Under the pieces are notes generated by a model. It was not told the DNA's origin, did not search any database, and saw nothing but the letters and a program-made list of their open reading frames with translations. From positions 1,600,001 to 1,664,000 of the forward strand of contig NZ_AP023439.1 in assembly GCF_014701095.1 (NCBI RefSeq): DNA of 64,000 bases. The letters are read 5' to 3'. A program made the position numbers and the translations under genes. This document shows, one piece after another, positions 1 to 7,656 of the stretch; within the stretch, counting starts at the first letter, position 1, and each line of letters starts with the position of its first letter. This stretch comes from Streptomyces tuirus. GTDB lineage: Bacteria > Actinomycetota > Actinomycetes > Streptomycetales > Streptomycetaceae.

Positions 1-89
1 GCGCCGGCCGTGTCGGAGTCGGCCCAGCCGTACTCGTACTTGCCCAGGCCCTCCAGCTCGGGGTGGGCAGTCTCCGTGGGGAGAGTCAT
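1..89 (-). CDS. sufB: Fe-S cluster assembly protein SufB, N-terminal fragment
   Basis: SufB is part of the SufBC2D scaffold that builds Fe-S clusters in the cytosol. Only about 29 codons are in the window and the gene runs off the left edge. The start is ATG at 89-87, and the peptide opens MTLPTETAHPELEGLGKYEY, which I recognise as the usual streptomycete SufB N-terminus. The ATG overlaps the sufR stop codon as ATGA, so the two genes are translationally coupled and sufB sits second in the suf operon. The identification rests on this short N-terminus plus the SufR-type regulator directly upstream. Confidence 0.8.
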   Translation of the reverse strand, partial: MTLPTETAHPELEGLGKYEYGWADSDTAG

Positions 90-808
90 GCGGGGTTCCT
101 CCCGGCCGTGCTTGCAGATGCGTTGTGGGAAATCTTGGGGATGAACGTCGTGCAGACGCCGTCGCCGTGCGCGATGGTGGCGAGCCGCTGTACGTGTGTA
201 CCGAGCAGCTCGGCGAAAAATTCCGTCTCCGCCTCGCACAGTTGCGGAAACTGCTCGGCGACGTGGGCGACCGGGCAGTGGTGCTGGCAGAGCTGCTCAC
301 CCTTCTGCGGGTGAGGCGCGCTGCGCGCCGTAGCAGCGTACCCGTCGACGCTCAGGGCCTTGGCCAGCGCTTCGGCCCGCTTCTCGGGCGGGACGCCCTC
401 GACCGCGCGGCGGTAGGCGCCGGCCTGTGCGGCGATCCTGGCGCGAGCGAAAGCGGCGATCGCCTCGTCGCCGCCCTCGCGGTCGGCGATCCAGCGCAGG
501 GCGTCCGCCGCGAGCGTGTCGTACGACTGGTCGAAGGCGTCCCTGCCGTAGTCCGTCAGGGCGAACACCTTGGCCGGCCGGCCGCGGGTCCGCGCGCCGT
601 ACACCCGCTGCTCGCGCGCCTCCACGACACCGTCGCCCGTGAGGGCGTCCAGGTGCCGGCGCACGGCCGCCTGGGTGAGGCCCAGCCGCTCGGCGAGCTC
701 GGCGACGGTCGAGGGGCCGTGGTCCAGGATGGACCGCGCGACTCGGTTGCGGGTGGACCGCTCCCCGGTCGCCAGCTCCTCGTGAGGTGCCTCGCCGACG
801 TTTTTCAC
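86..808 (-). CDS. sufR: SufR-type Fe-S-sensing transcriptional repressor of the suf operon
   Basis: The roughly 240-aa protein has an N-terminal winged HTH (STVAELAERLGLTQAAVRRH) and a C-terminal cysteine cluster in CQHHCPVAHVAEQFPQLC, the ligand set expected of SufR Fe-S repressors. In the family, cluster-loaded SufR represses the suf genes. The start is uncertain. I chose GTG at 808-806 because it lies at the operator-like CAAC-N6-GTTG; GGAGGA at 833-828 is rather far upstream (about 19 nt), and an in-frame GTG at 865 would add 19 residues. The stop overlaps the sufB start as ATGA. Identity is well supported; the start is about 60 percent sure. Confidence 0.85.
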   Translation of the reverse strand: MKNVGEAPHEELATGERSTRNRVARSILDHGPSTVAELAERLGLTQAAVRRHLDALTGDGVVEAREQRVYGARTRGRPAKVFALTDYGRDAFDQSYDTLAADALRWIADREGGDEAIAAFARARIAAQAGAYRRAVEGVPPEKRAEALAKALSVDGYAATARSAPHPQKGEQLCQHHCPVAHVAEQFPQLCEAETEFFAELLGTHVQRLATIAHGDGVCTTFIPKISHNASASTAGRNPA

Positions 809-821
809 AACGCCATTGTTG
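808..821. promoter_or_regulatory. Putative SufR operator CAAC-N6-GTTG
   Basis: The sequence CAACGCCATTGTTG matches the published SufR operator form CAAC-N6-GTTG. It lies on the proposed sufR start codon, so bound SufR would block transcription or early elongation of sufR-sufB. Site identity is by motif only. Confidence 0.6.
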
Positions 822-880
822 CGTAATTCCTCCGGACCGGGCAAGCCGCGTGTGCGCCGCACCACGGTGCCCTACGTCAC

Positions 881-894
881 TTAGGTGAACCTAA
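881..894. promoter_or_regulatory. Inverted repeat in the sufR promoter region (iron-box-like)
   Basis: TTAGGTGAACCTAA has 6-bp arms TTAGGT and ACCTAA around a 2-bp centre. The arms equal the outer half-sites of actinobacterial DtxR/DmdR iron boxes, though the standard box is 19 bp. It lies 60-90 bp upstream of sufR and on the other side faces the acetyltransferase gene. The minus-strand TAGGTT inside it could serve as a -10 element. Confidence 0.4.
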
Positions 895-969
895 TCTGAC
901 CTGCGGAAACGATCTCTGATCGATCAAACCGCTGGCATGCGGCAGCCGCATCGGGGACACTCCGGAACC

Positions 970-1764
970 ATGCCCACACCCCCTCCGACCGGCCCTCTTG
1001 TCACCCGCGAGACGCTCCGGACGCAGCTCGGCGATCTCGGGGTACAGCCCGGCGAGACCCTCCTCGTGCACTCCTCGCTCAGCGCCCTCGGCTGGGTCAA
1101 CGGCGGCGCCGTGGCGGTGGTGCGGGGACTGCTCGACGCGCTCGGTCCCGAGGGCACGCTGGTGGTCCCCACCCAGACCGGCGACCTGTCCGACCCGGCT
1201 CTGTGGAGCAATCCGCCCGTCCCCCCGCAATGGTGGGCGGCCATTCGCGCCACCATGCCCGCCTACGACCCGCGGACCACGCCCTCGCGCGGGGTCGGCG
1301 TCGTCCCGGAGACGGTGCGGACCTGGCCCGGCGCCCTGCGCAGCGCGCACCCGCAGACCTCGTTCGCGGCGCTCGGCCCGCGCGCGGCGGAGGTGCTCGA
1401 CGGGCACGCGCCGGACTGCCGGCTCGGGGAGCGCAGCCCGCTGGCGAAACTGGAGGCGATGGGCGCCCGGGTGCTGCTGCTCGGCGCCGGCTACGCCTCC
1501 TGCACGAGCTTCCACCTGGCCGAGTACCGGATCCCGTCCCCGATCGTCGCCGTGGGCCGCCCGGGCCCGCAGGGCTGGGAGACCGTGACCGAGGTGTCGA
1601 TCAGCTCGGACCGATTCGACGAGCTGGGCTACGACTTCGAACGGGACCGTCCCGTCGTGCGCGGCAAGGTCGGGGCCGCCGAGGCGCGGCTGTTCCCGGT
1701 GAAGGACGCGGTGGACTACGCCGGACGGTGGCTCGCGGTGCACCGGCCGCGCGAGGAGGAGTAG
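970..1764 (+). CDS. AAC(3)-family aminoglycoside N3-acetyltransferase-like protein
   Basis: The 264-aa protein belongs to the antibiotic N-acetyltransferase fold of AAC(3) enzymes, which move acetyl from acetyl-CoA to N3 of 2-deoxystreptamine aminoglycosides. Visible family marks are [16 protein letters not shown] near residue 32, the [15 protein letters not shown] stretch and [19 protein letters not shown] in the C-terminal half. Length is normal for the family. I start at ATG 970; an in-frame ATG at 937 would add 11 residues. The gene stands alone between the divergent suf operon and an ABC exporter. Family membership is clear, but the substrate is not: chromosomal homologues need not confer resistance. 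Confidence 0.8.
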   Translation: MPTPPPTGPLVTRETLRTQLGDLGVQPGETLLVHSSLSALGWVNGGAVAVVRGLLDALGPEGTLVVPTQTGDLSDPALWSNPPVPPQWWAAIRATMPAYDPRTTPSRGVGVVPETVRTWPGALRSAHPQTSFAALGPRAAEVLDGHAPDCRLGERSPLAKLEAMGARVLLLGAGYASCTSFHLAEYRIPSPIVAVGRPGPQGWETVTEVSISSDRFDELGYDFERDRPVVRGKVGAAEARLFPVKDAVDYAGRWLAVHRPREEE

Positions 1765-1799
1765 CCGTACCCCCCGGTCCGGGCCCCCGTGCGCCTACC

Positions 1800-1805
1800 T
1801 AGACT
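1800..1805 (+). promoter_or_regulatory. Candidate -10 element for a leaderless ABC transporter mRNA
   Basis: TAGACT lies 8 nt before the ATG at 1814 and there is no Shine-Dalgarno sequence between them. This is the usual layout of Streptomyces leaderless transcripts. Confidence 0.45.
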
Positions 1806-1813
1806 CTGGACCC

Positions 1814-2737
1814 ATGCGAAGTGAGCCCGTGGTCCAGGTCCAGGCCCTGGTGAAGCGGTACGGCACGAAGACCGCGGTGGACGGGCTCGACCTGGTGGCC
1901 CGGGCGGGTGTGACCGCCGTGCTCGGCCCCAACGGGGCGGGCAAGACGACCACGGTCGAGACCTGCGAGGGGTACCGGAAGCCGGATTCCGGCACGGTGC
2001 GCGTCCTGGGCCTCGACCCGGTGCGACAGTCCGCCGACCTGCGGCCCCGCATCGGTGTGATGCTCCAGTCCGGCGGTGTCTACTCGGGCTCCCGGGCCGA
2101 CGAGATGCTCCGCCACGTCGCCAGGCTGCACGCGCATCCGCTGGACGTGGACGCGCTGATCGAGCGGCTGGGGCTCGGCTCCTGCGGCCGTACGACGTAC
2201 CGGCGGCTGTCCGGCGGGCAGCAGCAGCGGCTCGCCCTGGCCATGGCCGTGGTCGGGCGACCGGAACTGGTCTTCCTCGACGAGCCGACCGCCGGGCTCG
2301 ACCCCCAGGCGCGCCACGCCACCTGGGACCTCGTCCGGGACCTGCGGGCGGACGGCGTCTCGGTGATCCTCACCACCCACTACATGGACGAGGCCGAGCA
2401 GCTCGCCGACGACGTGGCGATCATCGACGCCGGCCGGGTCATCGCCCACGGCTCCCCGGAGGAGCTGTGCCGGGGCGGCGCCGAGAACACGCTCCGCTTC
2501 ACGGGCCGGCCCGGCCTCGACGTGGCCTCGCTGCTGAAGGCCCTGCCCGCCGACTGCTCGGCCGCCGAGCTGACGCCGGGTTCCTACCGGGTCGTCGGCA
2601 AGGTCGACCCGCAACTGCTCGCCACGGTCACCTCCTGGTGCGCCCAGCACGGCGTGATGCCGGAGCGGATCTCGGTGGAGCGCCACACCCTCGAGGACGT
2701 CTTCCTGGAGCTCACCGGCAAGGAGCTGCGTTCATGA
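1814..2737 (+). CDS. ABC transporter ATP-binding protein (ABC-2 exporter type)
   Basis: A 307-aa ATPase with Walker A GPNGAGKTT, signature LSGGQQQR, Walker B LVFLDEPTAG and an H-loop (TTHYMDEAEQ), followed by a C-terminal domain typical of DrrA/CcmA-like exporter ATPases. It powers the ABC-2 permease downstream (2826-3596). The substrate is unknown. The position next to ctaA is only suggestive. The last nine codons, ELTGKELRS, and the ATGA junction are duplicated 92 bp downstream, so the original direct overlap with the permease has been split by an insertion. Start ATG 1814, probably leaderless. Confidence 0.88.
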   Translation: MRSEPVVQVQALVKRYGTKTAVDGLDLVARAGVTAVLGPNGAGKTTTVETCEGYRKPDSGTVRVLGLDPVRQSADLRPRIGVMLQSGGVYSGSRADEMLRHVARLHAHPLDVDALIERLGLGSCGRTTYRRLSGGQQQRLALAMAVVGRPELVFLDEPTAGLDPQARHATWDLVRDLRADGVSVILTTHYMDEAEQLADDVAIIDAGRVIAHGSPEELCRGGAENTLRFTGRPGLDVASLLKALPADCSAAELTPGSYRVVGKVDPQLLATVTSWCAQHGVMPERISVERHTLEDVFLELTGKELRS

Positions 2738-2829
2738 TGTCGGCTTGCACAGAGGTCGGCCGGGGGTCCGGGGGTCGCCCCCCGGGAAGGCACAGCCTGG
2801 AGCTCACCGGCAAGGAGCTGCGTTCATGA
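2704..2829 (+). repeat. 34-bp direct duplication flanking a 58-bp GC-palindromic insert
   Basis: Positions 2704-2737 and 2796-2829 are identical over 34 bp and differ immediately outside on both sides. The 58 bp between them (2738-2795) contain an inverted repeat CCGGGGG / CCCCCCGG. The duplicated block holds the end of the ATPase gene and its ATGA junction. It looks like a small element flanked by a long duplication, or a slippage event. Confidence 0.85.
2734..2829 (+). CDS. 31-codon linker ORF made by the duplication
   Basis: The ATG in the first ATGA junction (2734) opens a frame that crosses the 58-bp insert and ends with the duplicated codons SLELTGKELRS and a TGA at 2827-2829. That TGA again overlaps the permease ATG as ATGA. 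The peptide itself is unlikely to have a function. Its likely effect is to let ribosomes leaving the ATPase gene restart and reach the permease gene, preserving coupling. This is inference from frame geometry. Confidence 0.4.
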   Translation: MMSACTEVGRGSGGRPPGRHSLELTGKELRS

Positions 2830-3596
2830 CCGCCACCGGGATGTACACGCCGAGGCCCGGCGCGGCCCCGCTCCCCCGCATGATCGCGGCCCAGGCCGCG
2901 CTCGAGACGAAGATGCTGCTGCGCAACGGCGAGCAGCTGCTGCTGACCGTCGTCATCCCGGCCCTGCTCCTGGTGCTCTTCAGCACCGTGGACATCGTCG
3001 ACACCGGCGCCGGTGAGGCGGTCGACTTCCTCGCGCCCGGCATCCTCGCGCTCGCGGTGATGTCGACGGCGTTCACCGGCCAGGCCATCGCCACCGGCTT
3101 CGAGCGCCGCTACGGCGTGCTGAAGCGGCTCGCGTCCTCGCCGCTGCCCCGCTGGGGCCTGATGACGGCGAAGACGCTGTCCGTGCTGGTCACCGAGATC
3201 CTCCAGGTGATCCTGCTGACGGTGATCGCCTTCGCCCTCGGCTGGTCGCCGCACGGCAACCCGGTCGCCGTCCTGCTGCTCCTGGTCCTCGGCACGGCGG
3301 CCTTCTCGGGCCTCGGCCTGCTGATGGCCGGGACGCTGAAGGCCGAGGCGACGCTGGCCGCGGCCAACCTGGTGTTCCTGCTGCTGCTCGTCGGCGGCGG
3401 GGTCGTCGTACCGCTGGACAAGTTCCCTGCCGGCGCGCAGGACGTGCTGGGCCTGCTGCCGATCGCGGCCCTGTCCGACGGGCTGCGGGACGTGCTCCAG
3501 CACGGCGCGTCGATGCCCTGGGGCGACCTCGGGATCCTGGCCGTCTGGGCGGTCGCGGGACTCGCGGCGGCCGGGAAGTTCTTCCGCTGGGAGTAG
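2826..3596 (+). CDS. ABC-2 type transporter permease
   Basis: The 256-aa membrane protein has about six hydrophobic segments (LLLTVVIPALLLVLFS, ILALAVMSTAFTGQAI, ILQVILLTVIAFALGW and others) and the ABC-2 membrane fold of multidrug or heme-type exporters. FERRYGVLKRLASSPLPRWG is the family's cytoplasmic coupling region. The start is the ATG in the second copy of the duplicated ATGA junction, so expression probably depends on ribosomes coming from upstream. With the ATPase at 1814 it makes a complete half-size exporter. The substrate is unknown. Confidence 0.87.
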   Translation: MTATGMYTPRPGAAPLPRMIAAQAALETKMLLRNGEQLLLTVVIPALLLVLFSTVDIVDTGAGEAVDFLAPGILALAVMSTAFTGQAIATGFERRYGVLKRLASSPLPRWGLMTAKTLSVLVTEILQVILLTVIAFALGWSPHGNPVAVLLLLVLGTAAFSGLGLLMAGTLKAEATLAAANLVFLLLLVGGGVVVPLDKFPAGAQDVLGLLPIAALSDGLRDVLQHGASMPWGDLGILAVWAVAGLAAAGKFFRWE

Positions 3597-3646
3597 GGAA
3601 GGTGTCCTGTGACGGACCCTCGTGAAAGTGTGCACAAGCGGCGGCC

Positions 3647-3652
3647 TACGAT
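3647..3652 (+). promoter_or_regulatory. Candidate -10 element within the annotated ctaA 5' end
   Basis: TACGAT overlaps the ATG at 3651 and is followed 7 nt later by an in-frame GTG (3660). This fits a leaderless ctaA transcript starting at 3660 and competes with the ATG 3651 start. Confidence 0.35.
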
Positions 3653-4658
3653 GGTTCGCGTGCCAAACGTGACCCGCGCCGACGCCCAGGCCGCCCTGCG
3701 CAACCCGCTCGCCTTCATCGCCGAGCGCTGGACCCCGGAACCCCGGACGGTCCGGCGCGCGGCGCTCACCGCGCTCCTGATGTCGGTGATCATCGTCGTC
3801 ACCGGTGGCGCGGTGCGGCTGACCGGCTCGGGCCTGGGCTGCCCGACCTGGCCCAAGTGCACCGACGACTCGCTCACCGCCACCAGCGAGATGGGCTTCC
3901 ACGGCGCCATCGAGTTCGGCAACCGCATGCTGACGTACGTGCTGTGCGCCGCCGTCGGCTGGGCGATCATCGCCGCGCGCTCGCGGAAGCCGTACCGGCG
4001 GGGTCTGGTCCGGCTGGGCTGGGCGCAGTTCTGGATCGTGATGAGCAACGCGGTGCTCGGCGGCATCGTGGTGCTGGTCGGTCTCAACCCGTACACGGTC
4101 GCGGCGCACTTCGTGGCGACGTCCGCGCTCATCGCGGTGGCCACGGTGATGTGGCAGCGCACCCGGGAGGGTGACGCGGCACCGCGCCCGCTGGTCGGCA
4201 AGGCCGTGCGGCAGCTGGTCTGGTTCCTGACAGCGGCGGCCGTCCTGCTCATCCTGGTCGGCACGGTCGTCACCGGGGCGGGCCCGCACGCGGGCGACTC
4301 CAGCGAGGTCGAGCGGATGCCGGTCGACTGGGAGACGGTGAGCAAGCTGCACGCCGTGCTGGCGTGGATCGTGGTGACGCTGACGTTCGCCCTGTGGTTC
4401 GTCCTCAAGGCGGTCGACGCGCCCAGGAACCCGCTGAACCGCACCCGCGAGCTGTTCCTGATCCTGCTCGCGCAGGGCGTCATCGGCTACGTCCAGTACT
4501 TCACGGACCTGCCCGAGGTGCTGGTCGGCCTGCACATGCTCGGCTCGGCCGTGATGTGGATCTGGGTGCTGCGCGTGGTGCTGTCGCTGCGCGAGCGGCC
4601 TGAGGCCGCTGTGGACCTGCCCGGTCCCCCCGCCGAGGCCACCCTCACCAAGGCCTAG
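3651..4658 (+). CDS. ctaA: Heme A synthase (COX15/CtaA)
   Basis: CtaA oxidises the C8 methyl of heme O to give heme A for aa3-type cytochrome c oxidase in the cytoplasmic membrane. The 335-aa protein shows about eight membrane helices, the extracytoplasmic cysteine pair in GLGCPTWPKC, and conserved histidines in GFHGAIEFGNRM, AAHFVATSA, KLHAVLAWIV and VGLHMLGSAV, which bind the hemes. Three starts compete: GTG 3609 with AGGGAAGG upstream, ATG 3651, and GTG 3660 just after a -10-like TACGAT. I use 3651 because homologues I remember begin MVRVPN. The stop overlaps the convergent amidohydrolase stop by 4 bp (CTAG). Confidence 0.9.
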   Translation: MVRVPNVTRADAQAALRNPLAFIAERWTPEPRTVRRAALTALLMSVIIVVTGGAVRLTGSGLGCPTWPKCTDDSLTATSEMGFHGAIEFGNRMLTYVLCAAVGWAIIAARSRKPYRRGLVRLGWAQFWIVMSNAVLGGIVVLVGLNPYTVAAHFVATSALIAVATVMWQRTREGDAAPRPLVGKAVRQLVWFLTAAAVLLILVGTVVTGAGPHAGDSSEVERMPVDWETVSKLHAVLAWIVVTLTFALWFVLKAVDAPRNPLNRTRELFLILLAQGVIGYVQYFTDLPEVLVGLHMLGSAVMWIWVLRVVLSLRERPEAAVDLPGPPAEATLTKA

Positions 4659-5761
4659 TCGAGCCCGTACACCCGGCGCGCGTTCCCCGACGCCAGCATG
4701 CCCGCCACCCGCTGCGCGTCGGCGAGTGACCAGGCGCCCTCGGCGACCCAGGTGCCGAGCACCCGGGCGAGGGCCTCGCGGAACAGGCGGGCGCCCACCA
4801 CGTGCAGTTCGGGCAGGCCCTGGGCGCCGGTGGAGAAGAGGATCTTGCCGAAGGGGGCCAGCTCCAGGATCTCCGCGAGGACGGTCGCGGCCCGGGCACC
4901 CGTGCGGACGAGGGCAGCGCCGCAGTCGACGTGGACGTGCGGGAAGACCCCGGCGAGATGGGCGGCGTGCCGGTGGTACGGGTAGCCGTGCAGCAGGACC
5001 AGGTCCGTGCCGAGGCCGGCCGTGGCCCGCACGAAGTCCGTCAGCAGCACCGGGTCCGTGCGGTCGATCCGCAGCCCCGGCGCGCCCAGCCCCGCGTGCA
5101 GCTGGAGCGGCAGACCGGAGGCGACCGCGCTCCACAGCAGATGCCGCAGCAGCACCGGGTCGCTCAGCTCCCCGCCGACCCCGCGCCCGGCGAGCCAGCG
5201 GCCGGCCGCCCCGCGCACCTCCCCCGGCCCGGGCGGCTCCGGCGCGAGCGCGAGGCCGTGCCGTACGCCCGCGACCGAGGTGAAGGCGACGGCGTCGGCG
5301 GCGGCCGCGTGCACCGACTCGGCGAGGTTGGCGAGGAAGGACTCGACGGTTCCGGAGGTGTCGGCGACCTGCTCGGCGAGGAGTTCCAGGCGCACGATCT
5401 CGCGGGCCCGGGCGGCTCCGGCGGAGGCCAGCTCGCCGGGTTCCGTCAGATCACCGGGAAGGCCGGTGTCGACCAGGTACGTGGTGATGCCGCTGCCGCG
5501 CAGGAGCCGGCGGCCGGATTCCAGGACGCCCAGTTCCCGGCGTCGGGCCAGATAGCGGGCGGGCGTGCAGTGCGGTTCGAGCCCGAGCAGGGGTGGGCAC
5601 CAGCGCCGCACGGCGAAGCCGGTCTGGGTGTCGAAGAGCGTGGTGCCGGGGGCGGGTGGGCCCTCGGTGCGGCTGAGGTGGGCCTCGAAGGTGCCGAGGC
5701 CCAGCTCCGTGCGGAGCACTCCGTGGCAGTACTGGTCCACCAGTGACGGCGTTTCGATCAT
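4655..5761 (-). CDS. Amidohydrolase family protein (TIM-barrel, amidohydrolase-2 type)
   Basis: The 368-aa protein has the N-terminal DQYCHGV histidine, LQLHAGLG in the middle and LVLLHGYPYHRHA, the metal-site histidines of amidohydrolase-2 TIM barrels. The last metal-site aspartate, usually in an S-[ST]-D-A motif before GLPE, is glycine here (FSTGAQGLPE, near 4820-4850). The protein may therefore bind metal differently or be non-catalytic. The substrate is unknown. It is convergent with ctaA, whose stop it overlaps by 4 bp. ATG 5761 is used as start. Confidence 0.75.
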   Translation of the reverse strand: MIETPSLVDQYCHGVLRTELGLGTFEAHLSRTEGPPAPGTTLFDTQTGFAVRRWCPPLLGLEPHCTPARYLARRRELGVLESGRRLLRGSGITTYLVDTGLPGDLTEPGELASAGAARAREIVRLELLAEQVADTSGTVESFLANLAESVHAAAADAVAFTSVAGVRHGLALAPEPPGPGEVRGAAGRWLAGRGVGGELSDPVLLRHLLWSAVASGLPLQLHAGLGAPGLRIDRTDPVLLTDFVRATAGLGTDLVLLHGYPYHRHAAHLAGVFPHVHVDCGAALVRTGARAATVLAEILELAPFGKILFSTGAQGLPELHVVGARLFREALARVLGTWVAEGAWSLADAQRVAGMLASGNARRVYGLD

Positions 5762-5923
5762 CCGGGCCTCCCGGTGTGGACCCTGTTGTTCTCAAGGGTC
5801 CTAACGGGTGAACCGGGTGTGAGGTCGCGGTCCCGGGAGGGGCGCCTCTTCAGTTCGGCGGCCGCGGGCTGCGTGTGGTTGCTCGCGCAGTCCCCGCGCC
5901 CCCGAACGACAAAGGCCGGCCAC

Positions 5924-6256
5924 TCAGCCGTTCTTCGGGCCGCCCACCTGGATGCCCGCCATCCGCGACCACTCATAGCGGCCCGTCTTCACCTTCGCGG
6001 CGAATTCGCCGTCGAAGGACTCGTGGATCGTGATGCCCGACTTCTCCACGGCCTGTACGGCGATCTCGTGGGAGGGGGCGACCAGGTCACCCCAGTTGCC
6101 GTCCTCGCCGACCAGGACGATGCGTGCGCCGCGCTCGCCGAGGTAGGCGACCTGGCCCTCGGCGCCGCCGTGGGCCTTGGAGAAGGAGGAGATCTGCTTG
6201 GCCAGCCGGGCCGCCTTGCGCTCGGCCTTGGGGTCAACCTGCTGCGTGTCTGCCAT
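5924..6256 (-). CDS. Small conserved hypothetical protein
   Basis: A 110-aa protein of unknown function. It starts MADTQQVDPKAERKAARLAK (a basic helical N-terminus) and then has a soluble alpha/beta-looking part (GQVAYLGERGARIVLVGEDG, IAVQAVEKSGITIHES). No membrane segment and no catalytic motif is visible. I start at ATG 6256; a start at 6274 would add six residues. It lies between ctaB and the amidohydrolase on the same strand. Codon use looks coding. The 160 bp between it and the amidohydrolase hold nothing I can name. Confidence 0.65.
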   Translation of the reverse strand: MADTQQVDPKAERKAARLAKQISSFSKAHGGAEGQVAYLGERGARIVLVGEDGNWGDLVAPSHEIAVQAVEKSGITIHESFDGEFAAKVKTGRYEWSRMAGIQVGGPKNG

Positions 6257-6322
6257 GGCCAGGATGCTACTCACGGGTAGATCAGGATGCGAGGGCAGGG
6301 GTCTGTGACGTACGTCGGTGCG

Positions 6323-7309
6323 TCAGCGCAGGAACGGGTCGACGGCGACCGCCACGAACAGCAGCGAGACATAGGTGATCGACCAGTGGAACAGGCGCAT
6401 CTCCTTCAGCTTCGCGCCCGTCACCTCCGCCTTCGCGCGGTTCTGCAGGCCGTGCGCCTCCCAGAGCCAGAAGCCGCCCGCGAGCAGCGCGACCGAGGTG
6501 TAGAACCAGCCGGTGTAGCCGAGCGGGGTCAGCAGGAGGGAGACGGCGACCATGACCCAGCTGTAGATCACGATCTGCTTGGCGACCACCTTGTTGGAGG
6601 CGACCACCGGCAGCATGGGCACACCCACGCGCGCGTAGTCCTCCTTGACCTTCATGGACAGCGGCCAGTAGTGCGGCGGCGTCCAGAAGAACATGACCAT
6701 GAAGAGGATGACCGGCGCCCACGACATCGAGTTCGTGACCGAGGACCAGCCGATCAGCACCGGCAGACAGCCGGCGATGCCGCCCCACACGATGTTCTGC
6801 GAGGTGCGGCGCTTGAGGATCATCGTGTAGACGACCACGTAGAAGAGGAGCGCGCCGAGGGCGAGCCAGGCGCTCAGCCAGTTCACCGTGAGGCCGAAGA
6901 GCAGGGTGGACGTGATGGCCAGGGTGATGCCGAAGGCCAGGCACTCGCGCGGGCTGACCATGCCGGTGACCAGCGGGCGCTGCGAGGTGCGGTCCATCAG
7001 CGCGTCGATGTCGCGGTCGATGTACATGTTGAGCGCGTTGGCGCCGCCCGCGGACAGGTAGCCGCCGACGCACGTCAGCAGCACCAGCGTCAGGTCGGGC
7101 ACACCCTGCTGCGCCAGGAACATCACCGGCACCGTCGTGATCAGCAGCAGCTCGATGATCCGCGGCTTGGTGAGAGCCACGAATGCCATGACACGGGCCC
7201 CGAGCGGCCGGTGGGCCGGGCTCTGGTCCGTCCCGGTCTCCCCCATAGCCTTAAGGGCATGGGTGGTGCCCCCACCCGCTGGACGGGATTCAACGGCCGT
7301 CACGCACAC
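6323..7309 (-). CDS. ctaB: Protoheme IX farnesyltransferase (heme O synthase)
   Basis: CtaB joins farnesyl diphosphate to protoheme IX, giving heme O, the substrate of CtaA. The 328-aa UbiA-fold membrane protein has the prenyl-diphosphate motif [17 protein letters not shown] and the second loop [19 protein letters not shown], with about nine membrane helices. I start at GTG 7309 ([10 protein letters not shown]), because I recall the S. coelicolor protein starting that way. The N-terminal [15 protein letters not shown] stretch before the conserved [11 protein letters not shown] is encoded by a dispersed palindromic repeat (7238-7276) and looks like an insertion. The gene is divergent from tkt. 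Confidence 0.92.
   Translation of the reverse strand: MCVTAVESRPAGGGTTHALKAMGETGTDQSPAHRPLGARVMAFVALTKPRIIELLLITTVPVMFLAQQGVPDLTLVLLTCVGGYLSAGGANALNMYIDRDIDALMDRTSQRPLVTGMVSPRECLAFGITLAITSTLLFGLTVNWLSAWLALGALLFYVVVYTMILKRRTSQNIVWGGIAGCLPVLIGWSSVTNSMSWAPVILFMVMFFWTPPHYWPLSMKVKEDYARVGVPMLPVVASNKVVAKQIVIYSWVMVAVSLLLTPLGYTGWFYTSVALLAGGFWLWEAHGLQNRAKAEVTGAKLKEMRLFHWSITYVSLLFVAVAVDPFLR
7238..7276 (-). repeat. Palindromic repeat inside the ctaB 5' coding region
   Basis: Top strand runs CTCCCCCATAGCC, then TTAAGGGCATGGG, then TGGTGCCCCCACC, with C-rich and G-rich arms able to pair. It resembles the repeats at 22598, 27009 and 30204 in its CTCCCCC start and GCCCCC end. It is in frame and adds about 13 residues to CtaB. 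Confidence 0.6.
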
Positions 7310-7656
7310 CCCTACAGAGACATCCCAGCAAGCCTCACCCCTGTGAAGTCCCGGTAAAGGCTCGCGCGTACCACGCCACTTTAGACGTTGCCCAGACTCG
7401 GACATTCGCGGGGGTCGGGTCGTGTTGGCGGGCACCTTCCGAAGGGCGCGTCGAAGCTCGATTGAGCACCCGGATGAGCGGCTCCGTATTCACCTGTCGA
7501 ATGCGGTACGGCCCAGTCAGGAGGCGGATCGGGATCAGTCCCGGCACTCTGGAGTGACTCGAAAAAACGCACGTCCCACGGGGGTAGGCTCGACTGCGGC
7601 CGGTGGGCGCCCCGATACACCGGCATCCGACATGTGGAGAGGAGCCCTGACCCAGG
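7310..7656. other. Divergent ctaB-tkt intergenic region
   Basis: This 347-bp stretch has no convincing gene. It must carry both promoters. On the plus strand TAGGCT (7585-7590) is the best -10 candidate for tkt. On the minus strand TAAAGT near 7380 could serve ctaB. GGAGAGGAG at 7636-7644 is the tkt ribosome binding site. Confidence 0.5.
7585..7590 (+). promoter_or_regulatory. Candidate -10 element for the tkt operon
   Basis: TAGGCT lies about 70 bp upstream of the tkt GTG. The matching -35 region near GAAAAA (7561-7566) is weak. Confidence 0.35.

Noticed and set aside
970..1764. Aminoglycoside resistance island.
   Set aside because: The AAC(3)-like gene lies among core genes without mobile elements; resistance cannot be claimed from sequence alone.
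2712..5135. Long open frame of about 800 codons on the minus strand.
   Set aside because: It runs antisense to the ABC and ctaA genes with Arg/Gly/Ala-only composition, a usual product of high GC content, and has no family motif.
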